DNA from: Chitinispirillales bacterium
GTDB taxonomy: Bacteria; Fibrobacterota; Chitinivibrionia; Chitinivibrionales; Chitinispirillaceae
Length of the DNA stretch: 64,000 nt
NCBI GenBank assembly: GCA_031254105.1
Contig: JAIRVB010000024.1
Span: 62,001-126,000, forward strand
Direction: 5' to 3'
Positions 36,090 through 43,906 of this stretch are shown here, one piece after another. Positions within the stretch are counted from its first letter, which is position 1. Each line of letters starts with the position of its first letter. The notes beneath the pieces are model-generated. The model was not told the DNA's origin. It ran no database searches and saw only the letters and a program-made list of their open reading frames with translations. A program made the translations under genes and the position numbers.

Positions 36090-36235
36090 AACCAGTTATT
36101 AACATGCTGTCCACGGCTTATCAACAAAAAGTTATCCACATTTTTGATGCTGCTGTTTTTGCCCATTTAATATAATTTTCATTTCTCGAAAAAGCAACAC
36201 AAAAAAATCTGAATTTTTAATCTCTGGGGTCAAAT
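36090..36235. other. Probable chromosomal origin (oriC)
   Basis: Directly upstream of dnaA, within 50 bases, are TTATTAACA (36096-36104), TTATCAACA (36118-36126) and a perfect DnaA box TTATCCACA (36132-36140), all in the same orientation; another TTATCAACA lies at 35917-35925. An AT-rich stretch follows (36150-36225; atttaatataattttc, aaaaaaatctgaatttttaat), suitable as the unwinding element. This arrangement is typical of oriC beside dnaA. Confidence 0.6.
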
Positions 36236-36342
36236 TCTCCGAAGCTATGCTTCGGGGGGTAGTTCATTACTGAATTAATTTTAGATGGAAAAAGGAAGAT
36301 TTTTATAAATGACACAGGTGCATTTATTAGATTATAATGTAA

Positions 36343-36474
36343 TTTTCAATTCCGAATTTTGAATTTCAAGCACATGGTGCAGGATTAAATACAGAGGAAA
36401 ATTTTGCTGGTGATGTTTTCCTCATATCTTCTCCTAAATTCAAAATTCATAATTCAAAATTTAGAATTATCATT
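36343..36474. repeat. Inverted 'aattcaaaatt' repeat pair
   Basis: tcaattccgaattttgaat (36348-36366) is the inverted match of attcaaaattcataattcaa (36437-36457) and flanking words. It is an imperfect long stem in the gap between oriC and pdxJ. Confidence 0.55.
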
Positions 36475-36493
36475 TGCCACAGGAGATATAAAT

Positions 36494-37204
36494 ATGACAA
36501 CGCTTGCTGTAAATATCGATCATGTCGCAACGATTCGTCAGGCTCGCGGCGGTCGGGAGCCTGATCCTGTTCACGCCGCGGTGCTTGCTGAGCTTGCCGG
36601 CGCGCGCGGCATCACCGCTCATCTGCGGGAAGACCGCCGTCATATTCAGGACAGAGATATTTATATTCTCAAGCAAACCGTATCTACGCATCTTAATCTT
36701 GAGATGGCGCCAACTACCGAAATGGTGAAAATCGCTCTTGATGTGCTGCCATATATGGTAACAATCGTTCCGGAAAAACGGGAGGAACGTACTACCGAAG
36801 AGGGTTATCCTGTCAGAGAAAAAGAGCGGGAGCTTGTTAAAACAATAGAAACCCTGCGCGAAAACCATATTCTTGTGAGTTTGTTTATTAATCCGGATAT
36901 AGCTGAAATACGCGCTGCTGCCAAAATTGGGGCGACGCACATTGAGCTTTACACCGGCACTTATTCAAACGCTCCAAACCGGAGGGCCGCAGACGATGAA
37001 TTAGAAACGCTTAAAGCGTGCGCAATGGCTGCCAGCAAGCTTGGACTTATCATAAACGCGGGACACGGTCTCAACTATCATAACGTTTCACCTGTCGCCG
37101 GCATCGATAATATGGGAGAGCTCAATATAGGTCACTCAATAGTGGCGCGCGCGGCGCTTGTGGGTATGGATAGTGCGGTTAGGGAGATGCTTGCGCTGAT
37201 TTAA
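36494..37204 (+). CDS. pdxJ: Pyridoxine 5'-phosphate synthase
   Basis: The last enzyme of DXP-dependent vitamin B6 synthesis: it joins 1-deoxyxylulose 5-phosphate and 3-amino-1-hydroxyacetone phosphate to make PNP. The protein has 236 aa and a TIM-barrel fold. Family landmarks are LAVNIDHVATIRQARGG at the N-terminus, HLREDRRHIQDRD, NLEMAPT, TIVPEKREERTTEEG, SLFINPD, HIELYTGTYSNA and AGHGLNYHNV. The catalytic Glu and His residues of these motifs are present. AGGAG lies eight bases before ATG 36494; the longer open frame from 36404 is not used. It stands alone, between oriC and a repeat-rich gap. Confidence 0.96.
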   Translation: MTTLAVNIDHVATIRQARGGREPDPVHAAVLAELAGARGITAHLREDRRHIQDRDIYILKQTVSTHLNLEMAPTTEMVKIALDVLPYMVTIVPEKREERTTEEGYPVREKERELVKTIETLRENHILVSLFINPDIAEIRAAAKIGATHIELYTGTYSNAPNRRAADDELETLKACAMAASKLGLIINAGHGLNYHNVSPVAGIDNMGELNIGHSIVARAALVGMDSAVREMLALI

Positions 37205-37564
37205 GCGCAAATAACGAATTACAAATAAAAAAGAAGAGCGCGGTAAGCGCATTGCGGGTCAGTCAGGAGTTATATTTCTTAATTATGATAATCAGGGTAG
37301 CAAGCGAGGGTTGTCCGTACAAAGGATCAGATGCGCGTGAAGTGGGAAGGGCGTTGCACGCAACGCCCGTACACGGAGCATCTTGATTCCTGCTCTCATA
37401 TCTTATTATTGCTTTTGTTCTCTTTAGCCCCCTTTAGGGGGTTAAGGCGGCGGGGCGTCCCCGCTAGAGGGGGTGGCGGAGACTTCCCCCCTTTTTATTA
37501 AGCTTTTGATTTTGATTTTAATCAATAAAATGGTAAATAAATAACAAATAATAGCAACAAATTA
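37205..37564. other. Repeat-rich gap
   Basis: No gene is seen. It holds a REP-like palindrome GGGCGTTG-cacg-CAACGCCC (37349-37368) and a second palindromic block with CCCCCTTTAGGGGG (37428-37441) and CGGGGCGTCCCCG (37451-37463). Confidence 0.6.
37349..37463. repeat. Cluster of GC-rich palindromes
   Basis: Three perfect or near-perfect palindromes within 115 bases, as listed for the gap. The first ends in cgtacacgg and shares its 'cccgtac' edge with the REP-like elements at 43622 and 59905. Confidence 0.55.
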
Positions 37565-38308
37565 ATGAATAACGAAAATATACTCATAATAATCCCTACA
37601 TATAACGAGCGGGAAAATATCGTACTGATTATCCCTGAGATAAAGCGTGTGCTGCCTGGCGCGCATGTACTTGTTGTTGATGACTCATCTCCGGACGGTA
37701 CAAGTGAGGCGGTTAAGCAGTTATCTATAGATATTGAGGGGATATTTGTGCTTGACCGCGCCGTTAAGGAGGGGCTTGGCAAAGCTTACATAAGCGGTTT
37801 TAAGTGGGCGCTTGAGCGGCGCTATGAGTTTATTTTTGAGATGGACGCGGATTTTTCCCATGATCCCAAGTATCTGCCCAAATTTTTAGAGATGGCCGCC
37901 CAGAGCGATCTGATTATAGGGTCTCGCTATATCTGCGGTGTTAATGTTGTGAACTGGCCGATGCGCCGTCTTTTATTAAGTTATTTCGCCAACTATTTTG
38001 CCCGTGTGGTGACCGGCCTTCCAATAACCGATTGCACCGGCGGATTTAAGTGTTTCAGGCGCGAAGTTCTGGCGTCACTTGATTTCAACAATATCGCCTC
38101 ATCCGGATATTCGTTTCAGATAGAGCTTAATTTTTTCGCCTGGAAGATGGGATTTCGGTTAAAGGAGATCCCTATAGTTTTTACGGACAGACAGCGCGGC
38201 GAATCAAAAATGTCTGCAAAGATAATCAGGGAAGCGCTTTTCTTGGTTTGGAAATTACGTATGGGTTCAATGTTCAAAAAAACGGCGGTTCGCGGCAGTG
38301 GCAGATAA
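37565..38308 (+). CDS. Polyprenol-phosphate mannosyltransferase-like glycosyltransferase (GT2, DPM1 type)
   Basis: A 247-aa soluble GT2 of the dolichol/polyprenol-phosphate mannose synthase type without C-terminal membrane segments. Motifs are IIIPTYNERENIVLII, VVDDSSPDGTSE, a metal-binding FEMDADFSHDP, SRYICG, TDCTGGFKCFRR and TDRQRGESKMS, all characteristic of the DPM1 subgroup. It probably makes a lipid-linked monosaccharide used in periplasmic or cell-surface glycosylation. The 3' end overlaps the next glycosyltransferase by 11 bases, so the two should be co-expressed and may act in one envelope-glycan pathway. Confidence 0.9.
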   Translation: MNNENILIIIPTYNERENIVLIIPEIKRVLPGAHVLVVDDSSPDGTSEAVKQLSIDIEGIFVLDRAVKEGLGKAYISGFKWALERRYEFIFEMDADFSHDPKYLPKFLEMAAQSDLIIGSRYICGVNVVNWPMRRLLLSYFANYFARVVTGLPITDCTGGFKCFRREVLASLDFNNIASSGYSFQIELNFFAWKMGFRLKEIPIVFTDRQRGESKMSAKIIREALFLVWKLRMGSMFKKTAVRGSGR

Positions 38309-39581
38309 AAATATTATTATATCAATAGTAATTGTAAACTACAAAGTCCCATACTGTTTGATGGAAGCGCTTGCCTCTCTTCGCTTAGCGGATCTTTACG
38401 GCAAATCGGAAGTGATTGTTGTTGACAACGCATCGGGAGATAACTCCCGTGAACTTATAACCGCTAATTTCCCTGAAGTACAGTGGATACAGCTTAAGAC
38501 GAATATCGGTTTCGGCAAAGCCTGTAATGTTGGCGCAGCCTCTGCCAGCGGAAAGTTTTTGCTATTTCTTAATCCTGATACTGTAATATCCCGCGCTACG
38601 CTTAAAAACTCTGTGGAATTTATGGAAGCCAATCCCCAAGCAGGACTTATGGGGCCAAAAATCCTTAACACCAATGGTACGCTCCAGCTTAGCTGCCGCC
38701 GTTCGAACCCTACGCCTTCGGTGGCGTTTTATTATTTCTCCGGACTAAGCCGCCTTTTTCCTAAAAGCAAGCGTTTCGGCCGCTATAATCTCACTTACAT
38801 GGATGAAAATGAAACCGCGCAGGTTGACGTTGTATCCGGTTCCTTTATGTTTATGAAGCTTGAATTCTTCAGAGTTATCGGCGGATTTGACGAGCGGTTT
38901 TTCATGTACGGCGAAGATATTGACCTGTGCTTCAGAGTCCGCCAGCAAGGCTATGAGGTTTGGTACTATCCGGTTGTTCAGATAGTTCACTTAAAAGGTA
39001 AAAGCTCAGCTAAACGTCAGATCCGCTCCAGATTCTATTTCTATGAAGCTATGGTTATTTACTCCCGCAAGCACCGCGAAATTCAGGACAGTTTTTTCCC
39101 GCGGTGGCTGATGTGGCTGGGGATAGCGTTTCAGGCTGCGTTAAATATTGGTATAACTCTTGTACGAAGCGCGGCAGCTTCGCTTTTTGACGCTGCTGTT
39201 ATTAATACCGCTTTGTGGGGCGGGCTTAATTTATGGTTCTCTTACCGCGGGTACGCTTCGCTGTATACTAAAGAATCCATAGGGCAAATTTTGTCGCTGC
39301 ATGGTTTTGCAACGATGGTTTTTTTGTTTACATTTGTTTACAACGGCTTATATTCGGTCAGGCATTATTCCGCTAAAAATGTATTTTTTTCAGGGTTACT
39401 CAGTTCATCTTTGTTTATGTCAGGCGTATATTTTTTTACCCCTTACGCGAGCTTCGGTTTTGCCGCCGGTTTAATCGCGGCTGTATTTTTGACGGTTGGA
39501 TGGCGCGGCGTATTGATGCGCCTCAAAAAACCGCTCAAAAAAGGGGCCTCGAAGGAACATGCTCTTGTTCCTACATCATGA
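38298..39581 (+). CDS. Rhamnosyltransferase-like GT2 glycosyltransferase with C-terminal membrane segments
   Basis: A 427-aa glycosyltransferase of the GT2 group that includes WbbL and GlfT-like rhamnosyl/galactofuranosyl transferases. N-terminal IVIVNYKVPYCLMEAL, VVDNASGDNS and GFGKACNVGAASASG, then LFLNPDTVI (D-x-D-like), VVSGSFMFMK and GGFDERFFMYGEDIDLCFR are diagnostic. After the catalytic part (~1-270) there are about four to five hydrophobic segments (~275-405). It is encoded in overlap with the DPM1-like gene and probably builds an O-antigen or capsule-type glycan. Sugar donor unknown. Confidence 0.88.
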   Translation: MADKNIIISIVIVNYKVPYCLMEALASLRLADLYGKSEVIVVDNASGDNSRELITANFPEVQWIQLKTNIGFGKACNVGAASASGKFLLFLNPDTVISRATLKNSVEFMEANPQAGLMGPKILNTNGTLQLSCRRSNPTPSVAFYYFSGLSRLFPKSKRFGRYNLTYMDENETAQVDVVSGSFMFMKLEFFRVIGGFDERFFMYGEDIDLCFRVRQQGYEVWYYPVVQIVHLKGKSSAKRQIRSRFYFYEAMVIYSRKHREIQDSFFPRWLMWLGIAFQAALNIGITLVRSAAASLFDAAVINTALWGGLNLWFSYRGYASLYTKESIGQILSLHGFATMVFLFTFVYNGLYSVRHYSAKNVFFSGLLSSSLFMSGVYFFTPYASFGFAAGLIAAVFLTVGWRGVLMRLKKPLKKGASKEHALVPTS

Positions 39582-39716
39582 TCAAACATGGGTGCTGAGG
39601 GGATACGTTTTTTTGTATTTCTCTTGTATAAACCGATACATGGGTAAGATGTGTGATGTGCAGTCGTTCTACAGTGTTTTTGGTTCAAATAATTCGCGCA
39701 AAAAACATGAAAACTA

Positions 39717-39745
39717 TTGACACAACTTTTGCAATTAACTATTTT
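39717..39745 (+). promoter_or_regulatory. Sigma-70 promoter of tRNA-Gly
   Basis: TTGACA, 17 bases, then TATTTT. The predicted start is about eight bases before the tRNA at 39760. Confidence 0.65.
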
Positions 39746-39759
39746 ATCTTTTCTTCAAT

Positions 39760-39834
39760 GCGAGAGTAGCTCAGTGGTAGAGCTCTACCTTGCCAAGGTA
39801 GCTGTCGCGAGTTCAAATCTCGTCTCTCGCTCCA
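39760..39834 (+). tRNA. tRNA-Gly(GCC)
   Basis: Acceptor GCGAGAG/CTCTCGC, D arm AGCTCAGTGG, anticodon stem CTACC/GGTAG with loop TTGCCAA, and T arm CGAGTTCAAATCTCG. CCA is encoded after the discriminator T (39832-39834), unlike the other tRNAs in this window. Confidence 0.96.
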
Positions 39835-39840
39835 ATTTTA

Positions 39841-39881
39841 CGGGTTTCCTCCTATATGTGGGAAGAAACCCGCCTTTTTTT
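39841..39881 (+). terminator. Terminator between tRNA-Gly and tRNA-Cys
   Basis: CGGGTTTC pairs with GAAACCCG around a 16-nt loop and is followed by cc and seven T. It lies immediately before tRNA-Cys, so the latter needs read-through or its own promoter. Confidence 0.8.
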
Positions 39882-39882
39882 C

Positions 39883-39953
<71 letters not shown>

Positions 39954-39996
39954 TAATCTAAATCTAAAAAACAGTGAGGGGCAAAGGGGAATTAGT

Positions 39997-41022
39997 TTGG
40001 TTATCGTCTTAAAAGAGAATCCGAACCCTCAGCAGGTCAATAGATTAAAAAATTGGCTTGCGGAGATGAATATTGATATTCATACAATTGTGGGAACGCA
40101 GTCAACGGTTTTAGGGCTTGTTGGAGATACATCTGGAGTTGATATCGAGCTTATACGCGCTCTTGATATTGTTGAAGATGTAAAACGCATACAGGAGCCT
40201 TTTAAAAGAGCTAACAGAAAATTTCATCCGCTTGACACCGTTATAACTATTGGGGATACTAAAATCGGCGGCGGCAATTTTACGCTTATGGCAGGGCCAT
40301 GCTCCGTGGAATCGCGTGAGCAGATACTTTCAATCGCAAGAGACGTAGCGGCAAACGGCGGTCATATACTTCGCGGCGGAGCGTTTAAACCAAGAACATC
40401 ACCATATGCTTTTCAGGGACTTCGCGGTTTGGGGATAGAGCTTCTTATTGAAGCGCGAAAAGAAACCGGCCTCAAAATAGTCACGGAAATAATGGACATA
40501 TCACAGCTCGAACTTTTTAATGATGTTGACATAATACAGGTCGGCGCCCGCAATATGCAGAATTTCGAGCTTTTAAAAGAATTGGGTAAAAGCAGAAAAC
40601 CAATACTTCTTAAACGAGGGCTGTCAAGCACTATACAGGAGCTCCTTATGAGCGCGGAATATATTATGGCCGGCGGAAATGAGAATGTGATCCTTTGCGA
40701 AAGAGGCATAAGAACATTCGAGACCGCAACGCGCAATACACTTGATTTATCATGTGTGCCGGTCTTAAAAGAGACATCGCATCTGCCGGTAGTTATTGAC
40801 CCAAGCCATGCTGTAGGTGTGGCAAGATACGTATATTCCATGTCACTTGCGGCGGCGGCGGCCGGAAGCGACGGACTTATAATAGAGGTACATAACGATC
40901 CCGCGCACGCGATGTGCGACGGAGCGCAGTCTATTACTCCGGAGGCGTTTGGGGGGCTCGCGTCAAAATTAAGCGAACTGCTACCTGTGGTTGGAAAGAG
41001 TATTGGCAAAACGCAAAATTAA
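39997..41022 (+). CDS. aroF: 3-deoxy-7-phosphoheptulonate (DAHP) synthase
   Basis: The first enzyme of the shikimate pathway, condensing PEP and erythrose 4-phosphate; 341 aa, I-beta type as in Thermotoga and Bacillus. An N-terminal ferredoxin-like regulatory domain (~1-70; MVIVLKENPNPQQVNRLKNW) precedes the barrel, with MAGPCSVESREQIL, LRGGAFKPRTSPYAFQG, ILLKRGLSSTIQE, ILCERGIRTFE and PVVIDPSHAVG holding the PEP and metal ligands. The start is TTG 39997 with AAAGGGG upstream. It lies 56 bases before pheA, so phenylalanine/prephenate control of both enzymes by their regulatory domains is likely. Confidence 0.94.
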   Translation: MVIVLKENPNPQQVNRLKNWLAEMNIDIHTIVGTQSTVLGLVGDTSGVDIELIRALDIVEDVKRIQEPFKRANRKFHPLDTVITIGDTKIGGGNFTLMAGPCSVESREQILSIARDVAANGGHILRGGAFKPRTSPYAFQGLRGLGIELLIEARKETGLKIVTEIMDISQLELFNDVDIIQVGARNMQNFELLKELGKSRKPILLKRGLSSTIQELLMSAEYIMAGGNENVILCERGIRTFETATRNTLDLSCVPVLKETSHLPVVIDPSHAVGVARYVYSMSLAAAAAGSDGLIIEVHNDPAHAMCDGAQSITPEAFGGLASKLSELLPVVGKSIGKTQN

Positions 41023-41078
41023 TACTGTAAACAACGCACGTTTCCTGTGCGTTCAATGTCTTAGGTTTAGAGAATGGA

Positions 41079-41972
41079 ATGACAAAAATGGGCGGCGGCG
41101 CAAAATTATCAGATAAAATAAAAATATCACTTGAAAACACTCCTGTAGAATTTCCGCAAAACGCTGTGGTCGCCTGTCAGGGCGTTAAAGGCGCGTACTC
41201 ACAGTTAGCCTGCGAAAAGCTTTTTACAAATCCCAACATTATATACGTAAACACTTTTGACGCGGTTTTTAATGCTGTTGACAAAGGAATGTGCGGTAAT
41301 GGAATCCTGCCGTTAGAGAACAGTTTGTGCGGCAGTGTGGCCGAAGTTTACGATCTTATGAAAAAACACCATTTTTATATCGTAAGAAGTGTAAAAATGA
41401 AGATAAACCACGCGCTTCTCGCGAATCATGGGGTTATCTCTCCGCAAATCAAAGAGATTTATTCTCACGAACAGGCGCTTGGACAGTGCAGCGAATTTAT
41501 AAAAAAATTAAAAAACGTTAAAATAATAAACTGCGTCAACACCGCCTCCGCCGCGCGCGCCGTATCGGAGTCAAAAAGGAATGATGCCGCCGCTATAGCT
41601 AATCCGGTTTGCGCGCATTTGTATGACCTCTCTGTAATATCAAACAGCATTCAAAATAATGATAATAATTACACGCGGTTTATCTGCATCTCTAAAGAGC
41701 TTCAAATTTATCCGCAATCGAACAAAATAAGTCTGATGTTTACCGTTCCTCACAAACCAGGCGCGTTATATGGATTTCTTGAAAAATTCGCATCTTTGGG
41801 CGTAAACCTTACAAAACTTGAAAGCCGCCCGATATCCGGCAGCGATTTTGAATTTATGTTTTACGTTGAAATGGACACATCTGTCTCCTCAAACGGGATA
41901 AAAGAGCTTATGGATGAGCTTGAAAATACCTATGAAACATTTGTGTTTTTGGGGAATTATAAAGAAGTTTGA
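41079..41972 (+). CDS. pheA: Prephenate dehydratase with ACT domain
   Basis: Converts prephenate to phenylpyruvate in phenylalanine synthesis; 297 aa, monofunctional (no chorismate mutase domain). The dehydratase domain covers ~25-210 (CQGVKGAYSQLACEKLF, ILPLENSLCGSVAEVYDL, NHALLANHG, SHEQALGQCSEFI, AAIANPVCAHLY) with the catalytic Thr in NYTRFICIS (~200). The ACT domain (~215-295; KISLMFTVPHKPGALYGFLE, NLTKLESRPISG) contains the ESRP motif that binds phenylalanine for feedback inhibition. Translation may start at MTKMGGG or at the second Met. It follows aroF in the same orientation. Confidence 0.95.
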   Translation: MTKMGGGAKLSDKIKISLENTPVEFPQNAVVACQGVKGAYSQLACEKLFTNPNIIYVNTFDAVFNAVDKGMCGNGILPLENSLCGSVAEVYDLMKKHHFYIVRSVKMKINHALLANHGVISPQIKEIYSHEQALGQCSEFIKKLKNVKIINCVNTASAARAVSESKRNDAAAIANPVCAHLYDLSVISNSIQNNDNNYTRFICISKELQIYPQSNKISLMFTVPHKPGALYGFLEKFASLGVNLTKLESRPISGSDFEFMFYVEMDTSVSSNGIKELMDELENTYETFVFLGNYKEV

Positions 41973-42125
41973 GAATGTATTATGGTTTTTTCGGTAAACA
42001 TCGCTTTAATTTTACCGAACGCCAGGAACAAGAGAAATCTTTTTCTTCTCTCATCTCTGACGCGCGTTGTAAACCGCTATTCGAATTTCTCATTGTAGTT
42101 CAAGTTTTTGGTTATTTTACTGTAA

Positions 42126-42326
42126 ATGAGCAAACTCTCTTTTAAACTATTTTGCATAGAAAAATATGCTGATAAAAAGAATATACCAGGCAATGAAGTT
42201 GGACTTATGCCTTATGACTTTGCTCTGCGAAAGCTCGCTTTTATGAAAGTAAATAATCAATATGCTTTTTGCTCTGAAAAAGCCCTGTTTCATATAATAT
42301 TTTCCGAATATCAGGAGATAAGATAA
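42126..42326 (+). pseudogene. DUF3791-like protein fragment with an altered C-terminus
   Basis: The first 25 residues (MSKLSFKLFCIEKYADKKNI then PGNEV) look like the start of DUF3791 proteins, small helical proteins common in gut bacteria, often next to ADP-ribosyltransferase-like or other small accessory genes. The rest does not continue that pattern, so this appears to be a truncated or rearranged copy. Its stop is two bases before the ATG of the next small gene, suggesting they were an operon. The DUF3791 assignment is from memory of the family and is tentative. Confidence 0.4.
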
Positions 42327-42328
42327 TA

Positions 42329-42565
42329 ATGAAACATGGAACAATAAGAGCGGTAACGCTAAAAACTGTCATACCTCTCATAATGGAAAACCTCAAGAGC
42401 AGTGAAAATAAGGCGATCAAAAAATTTTACGAATCTCATGTCGGAGAATATTACACGGATGACAGGACGGGGCTTTATGGTCGGAGTGCTCTTTATATAG
42501 CAAGTTTATTTTTTGAGGAGTATTCGAAAAAAACTGACCGCGCGCTGCCTCAAATAAAAAGGTAA
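42329..42565 (+). CDS. Small hypothetical protein, partner of a DUF3791-like gene
   Basis: A 78-aa helical protein (IPLIMENLKSSENKAIKKFY, then VGEYYTDDRTGLYGRSALYI and FFEEYSKK). The pattern FY-S-x-V ... D-x-x-TGLYG-x-SALYI is one I associate with small accessory proteins that occur in tandem with DUF3791 genes, but I cannot name a family with confidence. The start lies two bases after the preceding stop. Such pairs resemble toxin-antitoxin-like or phage-defence accessory cassettes; function unknown. Confidence 0.5.
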   Translation: MKHGTIRAVTLKTVIPLIMENLKSSENKAIKKFYESHVGEYYTDDRTGLYGRSALYIASLFFEEYSKKTDRALPQIKR

Positions 42566-42682
42566 GCGAAGATCCTTGATTTTTTACCGGTTCATAATAA
42601 CATCTGCGTCTACATATCCGCTTGCCATAAACTATATTTATCAGGTTTCTCTCATTTCAAACAGCGTTACTACAGGAGCAAT

Positions 42683-43558
42683 ATGCCCATTCGTTCTATG
42701 ACAGGTTTTGGTTTGGCTGAAAACAGCGCTCCCTCCGGTACCTACCGGGTGGAGTTGAGGGCGGTCAATAACCGCTATCAGGAGATTCAGATCAGGCAGC
42801 CGAAGTTCACCGCAAATCTCGAACCCCGAATTAAAAAAGAGATCGCCTCGGTAATATGCCGCGGATCTATAAACGTGTTGATCACTTGTGACCGCGAAGC
42901 TGAGAACGGCCGGCTTTCATGGGATAAGCCTGTAGTTGACAATTACGTGCGGGTCCTTACGGAAGTTAAGGAGTCGTATAATCTCGGCGGGGAGATCAGG
43001 CTTAACGATCTTTTGCGTTTTGGTGATTTTATAAAGAGCGAATCTGTGAATTACAGTGACGATACTCTTTGGAAACATTTGCGCCCCTCTCTTTGCGGCG
43101 CGATAAAGGCGTTTCAGGAATCGCGGGAAGCGGAAGGCGCCGCCCTTGTTAAAGAGCTCAAAAAAATACTGAAAGAGATAACAAAAACTTTGCAGCAGAT
43201 AGAAAAACGCGCTCCTGAACGGGTGGCTGAATACAGCGCTTCGCTTACAGGCCGTGTAGAAAAACTGCTTGCAAATCCGCCGGAGCCGCAGCGTATCGCA
43301 ACAGAGATCGCGCTCATGGCGGAACGTCTTGACATTTCAGAAGAAATTACAAGGCTTCGCGCTCACATCGAAAAGTTCAGTGAAAATTTTGAGCTTGACG
43401 AACAGGTGGGCAAACGGATGGGTTTCCTTTTGCAGGAGATGAACAGGGAAGCCAATACTATCGGTTCAAAGGCAAATGATACGAAGATAGCCCATTGGGC
43501 GGTTAGCCTTAAAGAGAATATTGAAAAGATCAGGGAACAGATTCAGAATATTGAGTGA
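42683..43558 (+). CDS. yicC: YicC-family endoribonuclease
   Basis: A 291-aa YicC/YloC-type protein with the family N-terminus MPIRSMTGFGLAE, then YRVELRAVNNRYQEI and the C-terminal DUF1732 motif KRMGFLLQEMNREANTIGSK ending in a conserved helix (HWAVSLKENIEKIREQIQNIE, quoted in part). E. coli YicC is an endoribonuclease linked to RyhB decay. AGGAG lies seven bases before the ATG. In many genomes yicC is followed by gmk and rpoZ; here rpoZ follows without gmk, across a gap with two strong palindromes. Confidence 0.92.
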   Translation: MPIRSMTGFGLAENSAPSGTYRVELRAVNNRYQEIQIRQPKFTANLEPRIKKEIASVICRGSINVLITCDREAENGRLSWDKPVVDNYVRVLTEVKESYNLGGEIRLNDLLRFGDFIKSESVNYSDDTLWKHLRPSLCGAIKAFQESREAEGAALVKELKKILKEITKTLQQIEKRAPERVAEYSASLTGRVEKLLANPPEPQRIATEIALMAERLDISEEITRLRAHIEKFSENFELDEQVGKRMGFLLQEMNREANTIGSKANDTKIAHWAVSLKENIEKIREQIQNIE

Positions 43559-43573
43559 TAGATGTAAATGTAA

Positions 43574-43642
43574 GGGCGGCCCTTGCGGCCGCCCTATGCA
43601 GATATAAGCAAAGGCCGTATAGGGCAGCCGCGAGGGCTGCCC
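43574..43642. repeat. Two REP-like GC palindromes
   Basis: GGGCGGCC-cttgc-GGCCGCCC (43574-43594) and GGGCAGCC-gcgag-GGCTGCCC (43622-43642). Both belong to the gtaagggcggc/gccgcccgtac class also seen at 2711-2737, 11060, 12085 and 52792. They sit exactly where gmk would be expected. Confidence 0.65.
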
Positions 43643-43687
43643 GTACAGGGGAATCAATTTAAAAATTATATAATATGGGGGTGTTAA

Positions 43688-43906
43688 ATGTCTGATGATC
43701 TGCTTGAGTTAGAGTTGGAGAAGCTTGAAAAAAAGGGTGTGAGCCGCTACAAAGCTGTGCTTATGGCTTCTCAGGAAGCCCGGTTTATTAATGACCAGAT
43801 GCGTCACGGTATCGTTGATTCCAATGAAAAGCCCACAACGCTTGCTTTGCGCAAGCTCTTTGACGGCAGGGTCGTTGAGGATCACGAAAATCCGATTATC
43901 GAATAA
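43688..43906 (+). CDS. rpoZ: RNA polymerase omega subunit
   Basis: A 72-aa omega subunit, which helps assemble beta'. Recognisable pieces are SRYKAVLMASQEARFIND (the conserved helix with the A-x-x-A-R pattern) and EKPTTLALRKLFDGRV (the NEKPTTIALREL motif). Length and position between yicC and coaBC fit the usual order. The TAA stop overlaps the coaBC ATG (TAATG), so the two are translationally coupled. GGGGGTG precedes the ATG. Confidence 0.9.
   Translation: MSDDLLELELEKLEKKGVSRYKAVLMASQEARFINDQMRHGIVDSNEKPTTLALRKLFDGRVVEDHENPIIE

Noticed and set aside
36404-36493. N-terminal extension of pdxJ
   Set aside because: It is translated from an inverted repeat and lacks a ribosome-binding site; ATG 36494 has AGGAG and matches the family start.
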